Assembly (NCBI GenBank): GCA_021234155.1
Contig: JAJEKV010000005.1
Location: forward strand, 15,972,826 to 16,036,825
Direction of reading: 5' to 3'
DNA length: 64,000 nt
Origin: Isoetes taiwanensis
Taxonomy: Eukaryota > Streptophyta > Lycopodiopsida > Isoetales > Isoetaceae
Part shown: positions 47,050 through 57,959 of the stretch, one piece after another
How the letters are laid out: every line of letters starts with the position of its first letter
Numbering within the stretch: position 1 is the stretch's first letter
Position numbers and translations under genes: made by a program
Notes under the pieces: generated by a model
Seen by the model: the letters and a program-made list of their open reading frames with translations, nothing else
Database searches by the model: none
What the model was told of the DNA's origin: nothing

Positions 47050-47345
47050 GATAGGTTCTGTACGTACAGAATTATTTTTTTAGACGTATAAAAATACGTA
47101 TTTTAAGGTTAAAAACATATTTCCCCTATTTTTCCCTCGCCGACAGAATTTTTTTTTTTTGCGTAAGCGAAATAGAGGTTTCGCTTACGCGAAAATTCAT
47201 TTTTTTTTTTTTTTTTTTTTTGTTTTTCGCGTAAGTGGAATGGAATAGCCGTTTAAACCGGCGTTAGTTTAAACGACTATTTCGCTTTATGCATTTTTTT
47301 TTTGAATTTTCGCGTACGCAAAAAAATCGAAAAGTTTTTTTTTTT
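47050..47345. repeat. Cluster of hairpins with poly-T runs
   Basis: Three inverted repeats occur within 240 bp. TTCTGTACGTACAGAA (47056-47071) is perfect. GCGTAAGCGAAA (47161-47172) pairs perfectly with TTTCGCTTACGC (47179-47190). ATAGCCGTTTAAAC (47245-47258) pairs with GTTTAAACGACTAT (47267-47280) with one mismatch. Runs of T separate them. The block directly follows the broken LINE. It may be a foldback/MITE-like element or the end of an unknown insertion. Confidence 0.7.
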
Positions 47346-49190
47346 CTTTTTGGTTTTATTTGAATTTTGTGTTCATTTTGACACTGTAAAAGAATGTAAG
47401 TGGAATCTTTTTGTATGAAATACAATGATGAAGTTAATGTTCCTATCTCTAGTCTTGGCCTAGGTAACTATGCCTGTAAGTTGTCCTAGGGCTGCTAATT
47501 GCAGACTTGGTATTCCTGCAAGGAGTACTAAGGATGAAAGTCTGTTATTAGATTTTAAAAGTTTTTTTTTTTTCCTTAAATTCAGTTTTCTAGTTATACT
47601 AGAAACCAGGACTAAGATGAATAATTTGACAGGTGATGCATAAATACTAATCCCTTTGTTGGTCGATATATAGGACACGAAATAGAATGACCTTCTGGGA
47701 GGATAGGTACACCTTGAGATGGACTATGTGGAAGTATCCCAATGATTCTATGCTACTATTGCAGTAGACTATGACATTTGTCTAAACATGCATTTGCGAT
47801 TTCATGATACGCAATGGGACATGATCTTAAAAGCATGAACTGTTGTACGACCTTTCGGACACGGTCCACACGCTGAAAACAGTATTGTAAGTTATTTTAC
47901 ATAAAGATTTTTGTGTTGCTCAAAAATTATTTACATGGGGAAGGCAGGGCCTGTGCGTTACACCAAGGGCCTGCACCCCTTGCTGTAACCTTTAGGTTTA
48001 AATTCTTAAGATAGCCTATGCTAAAAGAAGTTAAACCTGCATGGCCCTGCAATCTCGGTTGAAGGGTGGGTTTTTTTATTAAAGAAAGAATCATCTAGGG
48101 ATTGTTGTTTCTCAAAAGAACCATGGATGGGTAACCTAGATAATACTTGGAAGGCCTGTTGGTATTCAGGCAACCATGGATATAGTCATGAAAATATGAA
48201 AATATGAAAATTTGAAGAAATAGAAGGAAAAGAATATCGAAAAACCCTTTTAGGGTTTCAGGAGAAGGATTAGGGTTCCGTCCATATTTACAATTCTCTG
48301 ATGGAATCATGGGCCGCTTTGAGAGCAAAAGATCTGTACCTATTTCTTGAAATTAAGAGTAGAAATTACAGTCTGGATTTTTGCATGTAACACACTGCAA
48401 TTTGCATATGGGTTTACACAGACCAGGATCCCAAAATTTAGGTACACATCCCTATACTCTGCATAAAGGAATGAGGCTCGACTGGTTAGAACAAGGATTG
48501 CTCAAGCTTCAGGAGTGCACAGCCGGAATAGCATTCTTTATCAAGTTATGCAACATTTTATTCATGGGCGGTATTAAGGATATGTTCTCAGAGCCTTGGA
48601 GTATATAACACAGTCCTGCATTCGCATCTTCACTAAGTTGTATTCATCTGGCACATATTTCCTCTTCATGCTACTTGTATCTCCCTTTGTGATTTCTACT
48701 ATGAGATGGGCAGAAAGAGAGGTAACACGAACATGGCCACAAGAAAAGATTGAGGCAAAAGATAATGCTCGTAAGAGGATGCTGTGTGCAGACAAATCTA
48801 GAAGGCAACAAAAACAACGGAAGCTATCCCTGGAGCGCGCACTAGTCGGGTTCTATTTTGGTTTTACCATTTTAAGATGCTCATAAATCTGTCATGTGGA
48901 CTTAGTAAATGTTGTACTTCTCAACAGTATGTTGTTTTGCTAAGGTTGCTATACATCTTACTAGATAAATAACAAGAGTTGCATCTAACAGGTTTCTTAG
49001 ATCTATGCATTGGGCTAAAACTAAATGCTAAAAGGGAATATATGCCTCGTCGTCACAAATACTCTTTAATCAGTTCATCGGCATAGGAGAAATAGGAGTG
49101 GCACTAAGTCACAAAAAATTAAGTGAAAAATTTTGACACAACATCCTGCAAATATGTTATCTATAAACCATGTTTGCTTCATTATTTAGA
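47346..49190. other. AT-rich DNA without recognised genes
   Basis: Short ORFs up to 96 aa on both strands, no domain recognised. An ORF at 48596-48886 includes a Lys/Arg/Gln-rich tail but no family match. No repeats above about 30 bp were noticed. Confidence 0.35.
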
Positions 49191-49199
49191 GATCGATGC

Positions 49200-49770
49200 T
49201 TCTTAGTCTTGGCATAACGCATATGTGGATTCTATCTTTGTGTGATATTATAGCTAACGTTTGAGTTGATTTGCAATTATGTTTTGAGGTTTGCAGAGAT
49301 GGCACAGATGAAAGAAGACTACATTATTGAGCTAAATCTAGGTGACATTTATGGATGGTGGATGCGCACCTTTGATAACTCACCAGCCTTTGTGTCGAGA
49401 GATGATGTGTTAGAGCTTCTCTTGGATTTGTTTCGTAATTTATATTATTTGCAAAAATACCATTCTAGTGATGTTGAGGCATCTTCAGTTATAGATGACG
49501 TTAGATCTGCAAATTGATAATTCTACTTGATGTTTGATGTGATCTGAACACATGAACCTTCAATAACAAAAAGTATTGACCAACTTTTTAAAAGACTAAA
49601 CTAAATATTGTACTGTGTAATTTCTAAACTAGAGTTAGAACATACATCAAAGAATCACTTGGGTATATCATTATAAAATGTTGGACGTTAGCTGGTGTCC
49701 AACTGCACAGTTTTGAACAAAAGAAATGGTTGCGGCCGCCTTGGTCGCCGCGATAAATTTCTTGTATAAT
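49200..49770 (+). repeat. Second copy of the small-gene repeat, opposite orientation
   Basis: About 570 bp match 25950-26530 in inverted orientation, including part of the putative intron (CATATGTGGATTCTATCTTTGT), the ORF, the 3' flank and the GC-rich palindrome (GCGGCCGCCTTGGTCGCC near 49735). The promoter and first exon of copy A are missing, so this copy is 5'-truncated. The two copies lie 23 kb apart. Confidence 0.85.
49299..49517 (+). CDS. Small unknown protein, copy B (72 aa)
   Basis: It begins MAQMKEDYIIELNLGDIYGW and retains WWM, the F-x-N-S-P-A-F-V-S-R-D block, the LELLLDLFRNLYY helix and KYHSSD. Compared with copy A (26223-26438) the reading frame is intact along the whole shared length and only the tail diverges (after EASSV). 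An acceptor-like TTTGCAG precedes the ATG, consistent with a spliced 5' UTR. It lacks the TATA-like box of copy A, so its expression would need another promoter. Function unknown. Confidence 0.5.
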   Translation: MAQMKEDYIIELNLGDIYGWWMRTFDNSPAFVSRDDVLELLLDLFRNLYYLQKYHSSDVEASSVIDDVRSAN

Positions 49771-50595
49771 TAATGTATTCTTTGTAAAGTTGGCATTAGT
49801 GATATCTTACTCCTGTTACAAGTCTGAATAATGCTTCATTATATTCTTATTGTCTATTGCATATATAGCTAGATTTGAAAGCCACATGAACTCTCTTGGC
49901 CCCTTGCAATTATATCAGTTACAAATAGTACACTTAATAAGGTATTTATGTATTATTTAAGCCAGCAAGGAACATTAAACAAAAACATAATTTTTAACCC
50001 AAAAATATGAAAAATCCCATGGATTTGACTGGGAAACTTCTTAGAAATTTTCTTCCATTCTGAAAATTTTCAATTTCAAGTAATGTGCAAGAATCCCCTA
50101 TAATTTGTCGCTCACATGGCTTTATAAACTCGTCTTGACCCAATGCTTCCTTATACTTGTTAATTCATATGCATGAAGCGAGGGAGCATTATATCCATGT
50201 GATGAAATATGTTACATAATTAGAAAAAACATAAAAACTTGTTGGGTCAACTAGATGGAAATATAAAATGGCATGATATTATCTAAGCAATGCACGTTGT
50301 CTTTTTTAATCAAATTTTATGTGCAACTATATAAGACAAAAAGCATATGACATATTTTCATTCCTATCTAATTAGTAACTATTTCTGTTCACTCCTATTC
50401 TAGAATGGGACTTGCATGAAACCAACAAACCGCCGGATAGATAGGCTTCTCATTCATCTCAGCAGATTTTCTACAATGGTGGATAGTGGGTAGCCGCACA
50501 CATGCGAACTACCCACGGAAAATAAAGGGAAAATCCAATTATATCATTTGGACCCCAAAAAATACAATGCTAATAGATATTTGGCTGGTGTACCT

Positions 50596-50674
50596 GCCGA
50601 AAGCTTATCACCGGGATTAAAAAACCCCGCCCTTTCGGGTTTTCGAGGAAAAACCCTAGTGATAAGCCTTCGGC
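50596..50674. repeat. Long nested hairpin related to the SINE-like family
   Basis: GCCGAAAGCTTATCAC (50596-50611) pairs with GTGATAAGCCTTCGGC (50659-50674) with one mismatch. Inside, AAAAAACCCC...GGGTTTTCGAGGAAAAACCC forms an inner fold. The inner text is the reverse-complement-like counterpart of the GAAAACCC...GGGTTTTTTTTAA block in the SINE-like copies at 0.5 and 34 kb, but the GTGGACG block and pentanucleotide tail are missing here. Confidence 0.75.
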
Positions 50675-51011
50675 AAGGGGCTTAGATAAACGTAAGGCAT
50701 AAAAAATCGCTCCCAAAACCCATGAATGGAAAAGTCAAAACAGATGCCGCTCGCTAACCTGTACCTACACATCACCAACAAAACAACAAGACAAAACAAA
50801 CCTCCCAGAGTGGAGGGGCTGATCACACGTGCCACGCGACAAAAATACAAAAAACAAAGAAGGGGAGGGTGGGTTCAAAGAGAATAAGGCACTTCTTGAG
50901 AGAGAAGAGGAAGCGCCCGATGAGATGTTGATCTGAGAATCGCGCCTAAAATAGCGAACTCCCAACCGAAAGGGCATCGCCGCCGCATGCATGTAAAATA
51001 AACATGCTCGT

Positions 51012-51064
51012 CCCATTCTAGAATGGCGATCCGATGTCTCGGATCGATGGGATTCTAGAATGGG
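51012..51064. repeat. Nested perfect hairpin of 53 bp
   Basis: Outer arms CCCATTCTAGAAT (51012-51024) and ATTCTAGAATGGG (51052-51064) pair perfectly. Inner arms CGATCCGA and TCGGATCG (51027-51046) pair perfectly around TGTC. Each outer arm contains a short palindrome itself (ATTCTAGAAT). A diverged copy lies at about 51370-51410, where the inner arm has one mismatch and the outer right arm is lost. Confidence 0.85.
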
Positions 51065-51429
51065 ACTTGCATGAAACCAACAAACCGCCACCAATACCGT
51101 GAGGACTTCCTTAACAAACTAGGATCGAGGGACTAAGGTCACAGGATGAAGGCTAAAGGCGAGAAAGGACAAAGATGAAAGAAACGCCAAATTGGCCAAA
51201 CCAAGCGGGAGAAGCCCCCCCGCCTCGAAACAAATCAAAGAGAATAAGGTAGCCGAGAGAAGAGGAAGCGCAGATGAGATGTTGATGCAGAATCGCGCCT
51301 AAAATAGCGAACTCCCAACCAGAAAGGGCATGCGCCGCCCGCATGCATGCAAAACATACATGATCGTCCCATTCTAGAATGGCGATCCGATGTCTCAGAT
51401 CGATGGGAATTTGTTCCTTAAAAATTACA

Positions 51430-52585
51430 AGCATGTGACACGTAGCATTGACAGCATTTATTGCATTAATTTTGGATTTCTAATAACCCTGATAACCTAA
51501 AATGTGTCGAACTAAGAAGGTGCGACTAGAAGAGCCGAGAAGGTGCGGCTAGAAGGCTGATCTGCGATGCGACTGCAATGGCTGGCGATTTGCCATTCGC
51601 CTGGTATGAGAGATTGGATTCGATGGTGACCCATCTGCAACGCCCATCTGCAACAGATAAATTTTCTGAGCTTTGATCAGGTGTTGCCAAGCCGCTGTTG
51701 GATATTTTGGTAATTTGCTAATTAGGTGTAGATTGCTGGAATATTTTCTAGTTTTGTGTGCTACTTTGGCCTCTATTTAGATTTGATTGCTGCTTATATG
51801 TAGCTAATACAGTATGGACATCTAATGCCTGATGGATTACGGGAATATGATTTAGATAATTACATGATTACATGATAAGAATGCATTTATGGCCCTCTTT
51901 CCTTGGAGGTATATATGGAGGAATTGAGTTAATGGTTCAGTGCAGATTGATGGAGCAGTGTATTGCCTGCAAAGATTGCAACAAGAGAAAGAGAAAGAGA
52001 GGTGCATTCTTTGCTCATTGATTGGATCCTTTGATGATACCAGATGTGAAAAGGGTTAAACCTGATGAACTGGCTATAGTTGATTCTTGGCTGTGAGAGT
52101 GATGGGGAGAATGACTCCTGCCTCCAAGTTGCAGTGATCTCAATATATTAATTTCCTCATTGATAAGTTTTATACTAGCTTGCAACGTCACTTATGTGAT
52201 GTTGCCGGAAATTTACTCTGCAACACTACAGGTGTTGCATAAGATTTTGGTTGGCCATTTGATCCGAATGGAGAGTGTACAGAATCATAGCGGAATGATT
52301 TTTGAAGATGAAGTCGTATTTAATTAAAGTGGGACAAATCTTGAATTTTGGGACTCGGACTGAAAATGGGACTCACACACCATAAAAGAAATTTCTGAAT
52401 TGATTGCTTGAATAGAATTACACATGACACACATAGAATTGGGTTACTTGTTTTCCTCATAAATTTTACAAACCACTAGTTGAGAAAGTTTTCAAACTTC
52501 TCAATATTATGCACCCTCATACAATGATATAGCATGGAGGTTGCTCATGGCCTTGTCCATCTCCTTTCTTGGGATCTTGTGTGTG
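51430..52585. other. Stretch without recognised genes
   Basis: Repeated words AAGGTGCGACTAGAAG/AAGGTGCGGCTAGAAG occur near 51517-51555. No ORF with a recognised domain. The sequence near 52317 (TATTTAATTAAAGTGGG) recurs in reverse complement at about 40050; it is AT-rich and may be chance. Confidence 0.35.
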
Positions 52586-52599
52586 TTGTCTTTTGCAAT

Positions 52600-54957
52600 G
52601 TGAGAACTTGGATATGACCATACCACACACTCCACCAATTCCCTCCTTTGAGGGTCAGCATAATTTGGCCTCCACTTCTTCTCCCGCCGAGCAGGTGTAT
52701 TGCTCCTTCAAGTTGCCCTTCTTGTGCCTCCCAATGGGCTCCCAATATTGAATTTGGAATCCGGACGCAACTCCTCTCCATCGGGCATAGTGGTGGTCAC
52801 ATCGAGAGAGTGCCACCCCTAACCATATTGGACAGTCCTCATCATCGGGCCTTACTAGCACAAAGTATCCTTCCTTGATGTCCTCAAAGGGATCCCACTC
52901 GGGAAGATCAAACCACCCGGCTTTGAGGCCTTACTTCCCACAAACCACTTGGGACCCAAGTGAGCATTCTTAGGCGTGCTTGCACCTTGAGAACCCTCCC
53001 ATCTTGACTGGCAAGAACCCGTCTCTTAGCTCCCTCCCACATGGTCATTCAGTTTCTAAGCATGTTACAACTTTCTCCCCCAAGACTTGATTAGGGAGTC
53101 CATTTGATTTTTCTTAAGAGTGGAGGTGTGCTTTCCATTTCGAACATCATCCGGTCGTTATGTAATCCTTGATGCCCTTCACCAGTTGGCTAGAGTCTTT
53201 GACTGTCTTGAAGGGAGGTAGTGGTTTTGGCTGCCCTTTAGGAATGAGAACTTCACCCGAAGACACCCTTTGCCACAACTTCGATACCTTGTACAGGGCA
53301 TCCACAACTTGTCACCTGGTCTCCACTTATATTGCATGATTGGTATTCCATCCCTAACCCAAAACTTGAATTGAAGTGGCTTTGTGTGTCTGTCAATTTG
53401 GTCCTTGCCATCTAGCAAGTATCCTTCTACAAATGATTTCCAATGCAACCTCATCCATCAAAGAAAGCCATTGGGTTGGGGTCAATGCAGACTCTCAAAC
53501 ACATCCATTAGTTCGGGGAGAGTGGTCGTTTTTCTCTCTTGAGCTTGGTGGAGAAAGTTCCAAAGAATCCATCAATATCATCATGCGTATGCCCAACCAT
53601 CATGAATCCCACTTTCACAACTTTGAATACTCCCCTTCTTTGTCAAGTATGACATTGCCCCAAACATCCATCTATTCTTGTTTTCTTTCCAACGGTTGTC
53701 CAACCGAACACATAGCTCCTCGGCGGTGATTTCTCTAGTAAGGGGAAATCATCCCAAGTCCTCCTTGATTCACTAGGCACCTTGGATGTGAGCTTTTTTT
53801 ATCCGCCTTTGGTAACAAAGCGGTTGATCATCCATCAAAGCCTCAAAATGGGTCTTGAAGGGAATACCTCCTCCCTTCTATCGATCCTTTCTCTAGTGTT
53901 CTCAAGCACTTGAAAATAGAGCTCACATGGAAGTTTGGATCATCTCTCCATAGATCAAGCACACAAAATGACCATATATTCCGGTTCCATGACCATGTGT
54001 TAATACACCTTGGACTTACTTTCATCGAAAAGCGTTTTGACAACGCTTGGGTAAAGGATCTAGCTTTGGCAAGAAAGTCTTGTGTTGGTCCATCTTATCA
54101 TGAATTATACACAAAAAATTTGTTAAAATTTGCATCTCGAGAAAAATGTTCTCCTTTGCCAATACAACCGGGTCTACATGATATTTGGTCCCTTTGGTGA
54201 TCACGCAAATTGCTCCCCTAATTGCCATTCTTTTCTTTCTCTATTGCGGTTGATGCAAGTGTATCCTTGAGTTGAATGCAAGTGTTGCACTTTGAGAATG
54301 GCATGTGTTGTAGGACACTCGCGTCCAGGAAGTGAGTGCTCCATAACTTGCTGAAATGTGATTGAGAAAGAGGCCTACCTCGGTAGTTTCTAGGATGGAG
54401 TTGACCTCCTTAAGGCACTCCTTTTGGATATAGTGTTGTGGCAACACTCTTTTTTGCACCACTCGCTGCAGGTGCTTTCGTTCACCCGACTTGTGGGGCA
54501 TAGATTGAGACATGTATCTCACAAAGCTCAAGGCTGCAATGGCCTTTAGAGTATTTGCTCTAGGTTTCAAAGTGAGTGCATTACCATGTTGGAACAAAGT
54601 GTGCCCTTTTCTAACCCAAGCTCCCGATGTCACGTAAAATGAAGACTTGCTCACCCCAAGAATCCATCTCAATGCTCTCATACATACCTTCATTCCCCTC
54701 AATTGATATAGCGGCAGATCTGTGTTTTCATCATCATAGTGGAATTCCTACACAAGGAGTAAATGAAATTAATCCTATCTTTTTGAAGCTGTCCAATGTA
54801 TTGGGACCTTATATGCGAGGTCATCCACATTGTAATGCAACTTTGTACAATCTAGGTTGCAACACTCTTGTCCCCTAATTGCCTCCGGGTTTTCTTTGGT
54901 TGGTGCCATACTTTCCATCCTTTCTAAATATTTGTCACTTCTAGGCCTCTTGGGCAC
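52600..54957 (-). pseudogene. Transposase-like gene with GHTHDDID motif (DUF7869-type), degraded
   Basis: On the minus strand, from about 54.96 kb downward, the frames give a Cys-containing start (GQECCNLDCTKLHYNVDDLA). Next come HMVMEPEYMVILCA and SMERWSKLPCELYFQVLENT, then GVFKVVKVGFMMVGHTHDDI followed by DGFFGTFSTKLK (53.56-53.6 kb), and later KPLPPFKTVKD, LVRPDDEDCPIWLGVALS and YWEPIGRHKKGN. A block of the form V-G-H-T-H-x-D-I-D-x-x-F, followed later by a P-I-W-L-G-x-x-L-S block, is known to me from large repetitive protein families (annotated DUF7869) in plants and animals, thought to be DNA-transposon proteins. At least ten stops or shifts break it. The family name is recalled, not checked. 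Confidence 0.55.
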
Positions 54958-55424
54958 CTTTTGGTACCTTTTATATGAAAGACATAGCGTCTCTTCCTTG
55001 TGATCAAAGGATGCTCATCGACCACCAAATCTTCCACATGGCCTTGGGTGGGCCTTGGGGTGTGTAGTTGATGGGGCATTCTAGAGTATCACCATTCTTG
55101 TGTGTAATAAATCTAATTGGCCATCTCAAGAAAGCTTGGGACTCCGGCAGCCCCGGCACACAATGCAATCACTAGAGCTTCCTGGGACATGATAGTATCA
55201 ACCGATAAGAAGCTTCCACAATGCCAACTCAAGATGTTCATCTCCCGACCTCTCATCATTCACACTATCAAATGGATCAGCTGCCGGTTATTATGCCCTC
55301 TGCAAATACCATCACAGTTGCAAGGGTGCAACAAAAGGCAACCCATCCTCCTCCATTGGAGCCTAGGGCAATGGCCTCCTTTGGACTTCCACGGCTCCAT
55401 TTTACTCATCTCACATGCTCCCTG

Positions 55425-55690
55425 AATGAAAAGCTCACATTAAAACCATATAGCCCCAAACACCACAAATATGACCATATGAACCATATAAAACCATACA
55501 AACATATTAAATATAACCATATTAAATCATACAACCATATTAACTAAAATCATATAACCATATTAAAGCATACAACCACACTCATTCTAAACCATATGTG
55601 AACATTGTAACCATATATACCATTGATACTATTCAACCATTGAAACCTTATTAAATACATAAGACAACATATATAAACATATAACCAACC
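55425..55690. repeat. AT-rich (ACCATAT)n-like degenerate repeat
   Basis: Irregular repetition of ACCATATTAA, AACCATATAA and ACATATTAAA words. It separates the transposase-like pseudogene from the GC-richer copy 2 locus. Confidence 0.7.
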
Positions 55691-56149
55691 CTTTCATATC
55701 TTGGCATGCCATTGAAGCCTCTTTGGAGGCTGAAACCGTGGCCCGTCAAGAACAATCCGCCTTTGCCCGTCATGGAGGGCATGGCCTACACGACGAAGTA
55801 TATTATTGCACTTTTACGAGGTTCGAGGGGTGCGGTAATTGCGCACCCTCTTCCTCTCCCCGACCATTCTTCCTCCCCGTTTTTTCTCGATCACTCTTGA
55901 GCTCCCTGTTTCCTTAGGCAGCTTTTACCGATCAGGCGATCGATCAAACCGGCGATTCCGGCCATCTTATGACCAGCGGTCGTGTGATCGGGGCGCTCCG
56001 GCATGAGAAGTTCTCGCGGGGTTCATTGTTCGGCGTTCTGCTTTGAGAAAGAAAGTGAGGCCCTTTTTTGTTTTGCTTTTTAGTTTTTTACGTAAGTCTT
56101 TTAGTGCATTTTTTCTTATATTATTTGTTAGAGGCTCTTATTAATCCCG

Positions 56150-56253
56150 ATACAATTTTTCTGGCCCAGACAAATCCTTATTCACGCTTTGTCAGCGACT
56201 ATACCCACATGGAATCGAAGTCGAAGCCTCCTCCTCATCCGGCAAATCTTCCG
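56150..56253 (+). CDS. Possible early exon, MESKSKPPPHPANLP
   Basis: A frame reading FVSDYTHMESKSKPPPHPAN with LP ends at a donor-like CCG|GTATGTTTTTG at about 56252. It follows GC-rich DNA with TTTCTC-type pyrimidine tracts, and T-rich intron-like DNA comes next. It could be the first coding exon of the copy 2 gene. No equivalent was recognised before copy 1. Low support. Confidence 0.2.
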
Positions 56254-56629
56254 GTATGTTTTTGTAATATCATACCCTTTTTAATCTCATTTTTTTGTCT
56301 TTGTTCTCCACTTTTCTGCATCTACTTGTTCTCCACTTTTTCTGTTTTTCTCATTAATCTTAATAATCTTTGTATTGTTTTACATTTTTTGTTATCTTTT
56401 TCTTGCTTGTGGTTGAATTGAATACATTGTACATGCACAAGTGAGAATAGTGGTTATAGTAGCAAAAACAGAGAGAAATCATCGTAGACTGGTGTTAGGA
56501 AGTAAGATATTGCGAGCATTAACGAAAATAACTAGGAAATGTCTTTCTCCAGCCAAGAATTCAGAATAGGAATTGCTTCCACAAAGAATCTCCATTTCTA
56601 ACTCACTGACAAATCCACCATAGAGACAT

Positions 56630-57950
56630 GCGAAGGGAGTGGCGAAGTTGAGAATACTTCTTGCCAGCAGGTCAAGGAAGTACGAGGCCTTCTAGGGACA
56701 GGCGAAGTCGAGAACTTCTCGACTTCCTTGGTGAGAAGGGGAGTGTACACTACGGACTGTTGGCAGGTTGAGGGGATTCTCGGCGGTCTGATGCCAATGC
56801 GCCTACCCAATGTCTTCACATTCTTTAGAACCTCCCCGCCAGCCTTCTCGACTCGTGAGTCGAATGTGATACCGCCAATGGCTCTCAGCGTCAAGTGCCT
56901 CCACCCGAGCCACTCTCCTTGAACCATGCTCGCCGAATATTGCGAAGAGGACTGCTCCGACCGGGTGGAGGCCTCGGCGACTAACCGAGTCTTGGCAGCT
57001 TTCGACTTCGTGAGGAGAGAAAACGTTGACTCTAGTGCACTTCGGTGGCGGCTTGAGCGATCTCAACCACTCTCCTTCTATCTTCCTCCGGACATTGCGA
57101 AGGAAGTGGTTTTGTTGTCTGCGGGGCCAACTCTTAGCAACCCAATTCTCACGTGTGTGGTCGCAAAGGGCTCTACCCAATCAAAGACCGTCTCCTTGAA
57201 CCATCTTGGCGAAATATTGCGAAGGGGATGGGCTCGATTGGGTGGAGGCCTCGGCGACTAACCACCGGAGTTGCGGGCTGCTTTCACCGACTGAGTCGAA
57301 AACGCCTTGACTCAAGTGCACTCTAGCTGGCTCAGCAGGCGGTCTTAAACACTCTCCTTCTATCTTCCGCCGGACATTCGCGAAGGGAAGTGTTTTTTTT
57401 GTCTGCGGGCCAACTCTTAGCAACCCAATTCTCACAGTATTGGTGGTCGCGGAATGCATGCATTCCTGAGCTGGTATGCATTCTCGGCTCGTGAGTCGCG
57501 GAATGCCTTACCCAACCAGGCACTCCATGTGTACTACCAGGAGTTACGGATGGCAAGGCATTCTCGACTTGCGAGTCGCTAAAACGAAGGCAAGCATTCT
57601 CGACTCGCAAAGTCGAGGAATCCCTTTATGACCAATTCTCACGTAATGCAGTAGCGGTGGCCTCGACCCGGTCAGTCACTCTCCCCCGAACCATCTTCGT
57701 CGAATAGTCGCGAAGGGGGGGGCTCGGTTGGGTGAGGCCTCTACAACAACCCGGGGGAAAGAGGAAGCCAAGGCTTGCATTCTCTACAATCGCACTTTCT
57801 ATTCTCTGTTTTAGTCCCAAGAAGTGCCTCTGCATGCGAGCCACTCTCCTTGAACCATCTTCCTCGAATATTGCGAAGAGGAGTGGTTGAGACGAGTGGT
57901 GGAGGCCCCTCCGACTAACTACAAGAGGATGCATTTGAACCGCATCTCAC
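56630..57950. repeat. Tandem duplication of about 280 bp with palindromes, plus partial copies
   Basis: CTCCTTGAACCAT...TCGCCGAATATTGCGAAG, GACTCTAGTGCACTTCG-like text, CACTCTCCTTCTATCTTCC and GGGCCAACTCTTAGCAACCC occur at about 56913-57150 and again at 57189-57435. Partial copies of the first block occur near 57683 and 57844. Palindromes lie at 56704-56726 (arms in swapped order, GAAGTCGAGAA-C-TTCTCGACTTC), 56845-56864, 57478-57506, 57561-57576 and 57597-57620. No convincing protein was seen in this stretch. Confidence 0.85.
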
Positions 57951-57959
57951 GGGCCTTAG

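Larger units (their letters stand above)
50397..51089. repeat. Block of about 690 bp bounded by 38-bp direct repeats
   Basis: ATTCTAGAATGGGACTTGCA followed by TGAAACCAACAAACCGCC occurs exactly at 50397-50434 and 51052-51089. The sequence between includes a long hairpin (50596-50674) and one copy of a duplicated unit (50876-51050; second copy at 51236-51412). The repeats are much longer than a usual target-site duplication. Confidence 0.85.

Noticed and set aside
40050-52335. Inverted 17-bp match TATTTAATTAAAGTGGG (near 40050 and 52317) as transposon ends of the 52-55 kb element
   Set aside because: The match is AT-rich and short, the distance is 12 kb with unrelated elements between, and the flanks do not extend the similarity.
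56068-56421. 117-aa Phe/Leu-rich ORF that looks like a membrane protein
   Set aside because: Most of it is T-rich intron-like DNA after a donor-like GTATGT. The hydrophobicity comes from TTT/CTT codons.
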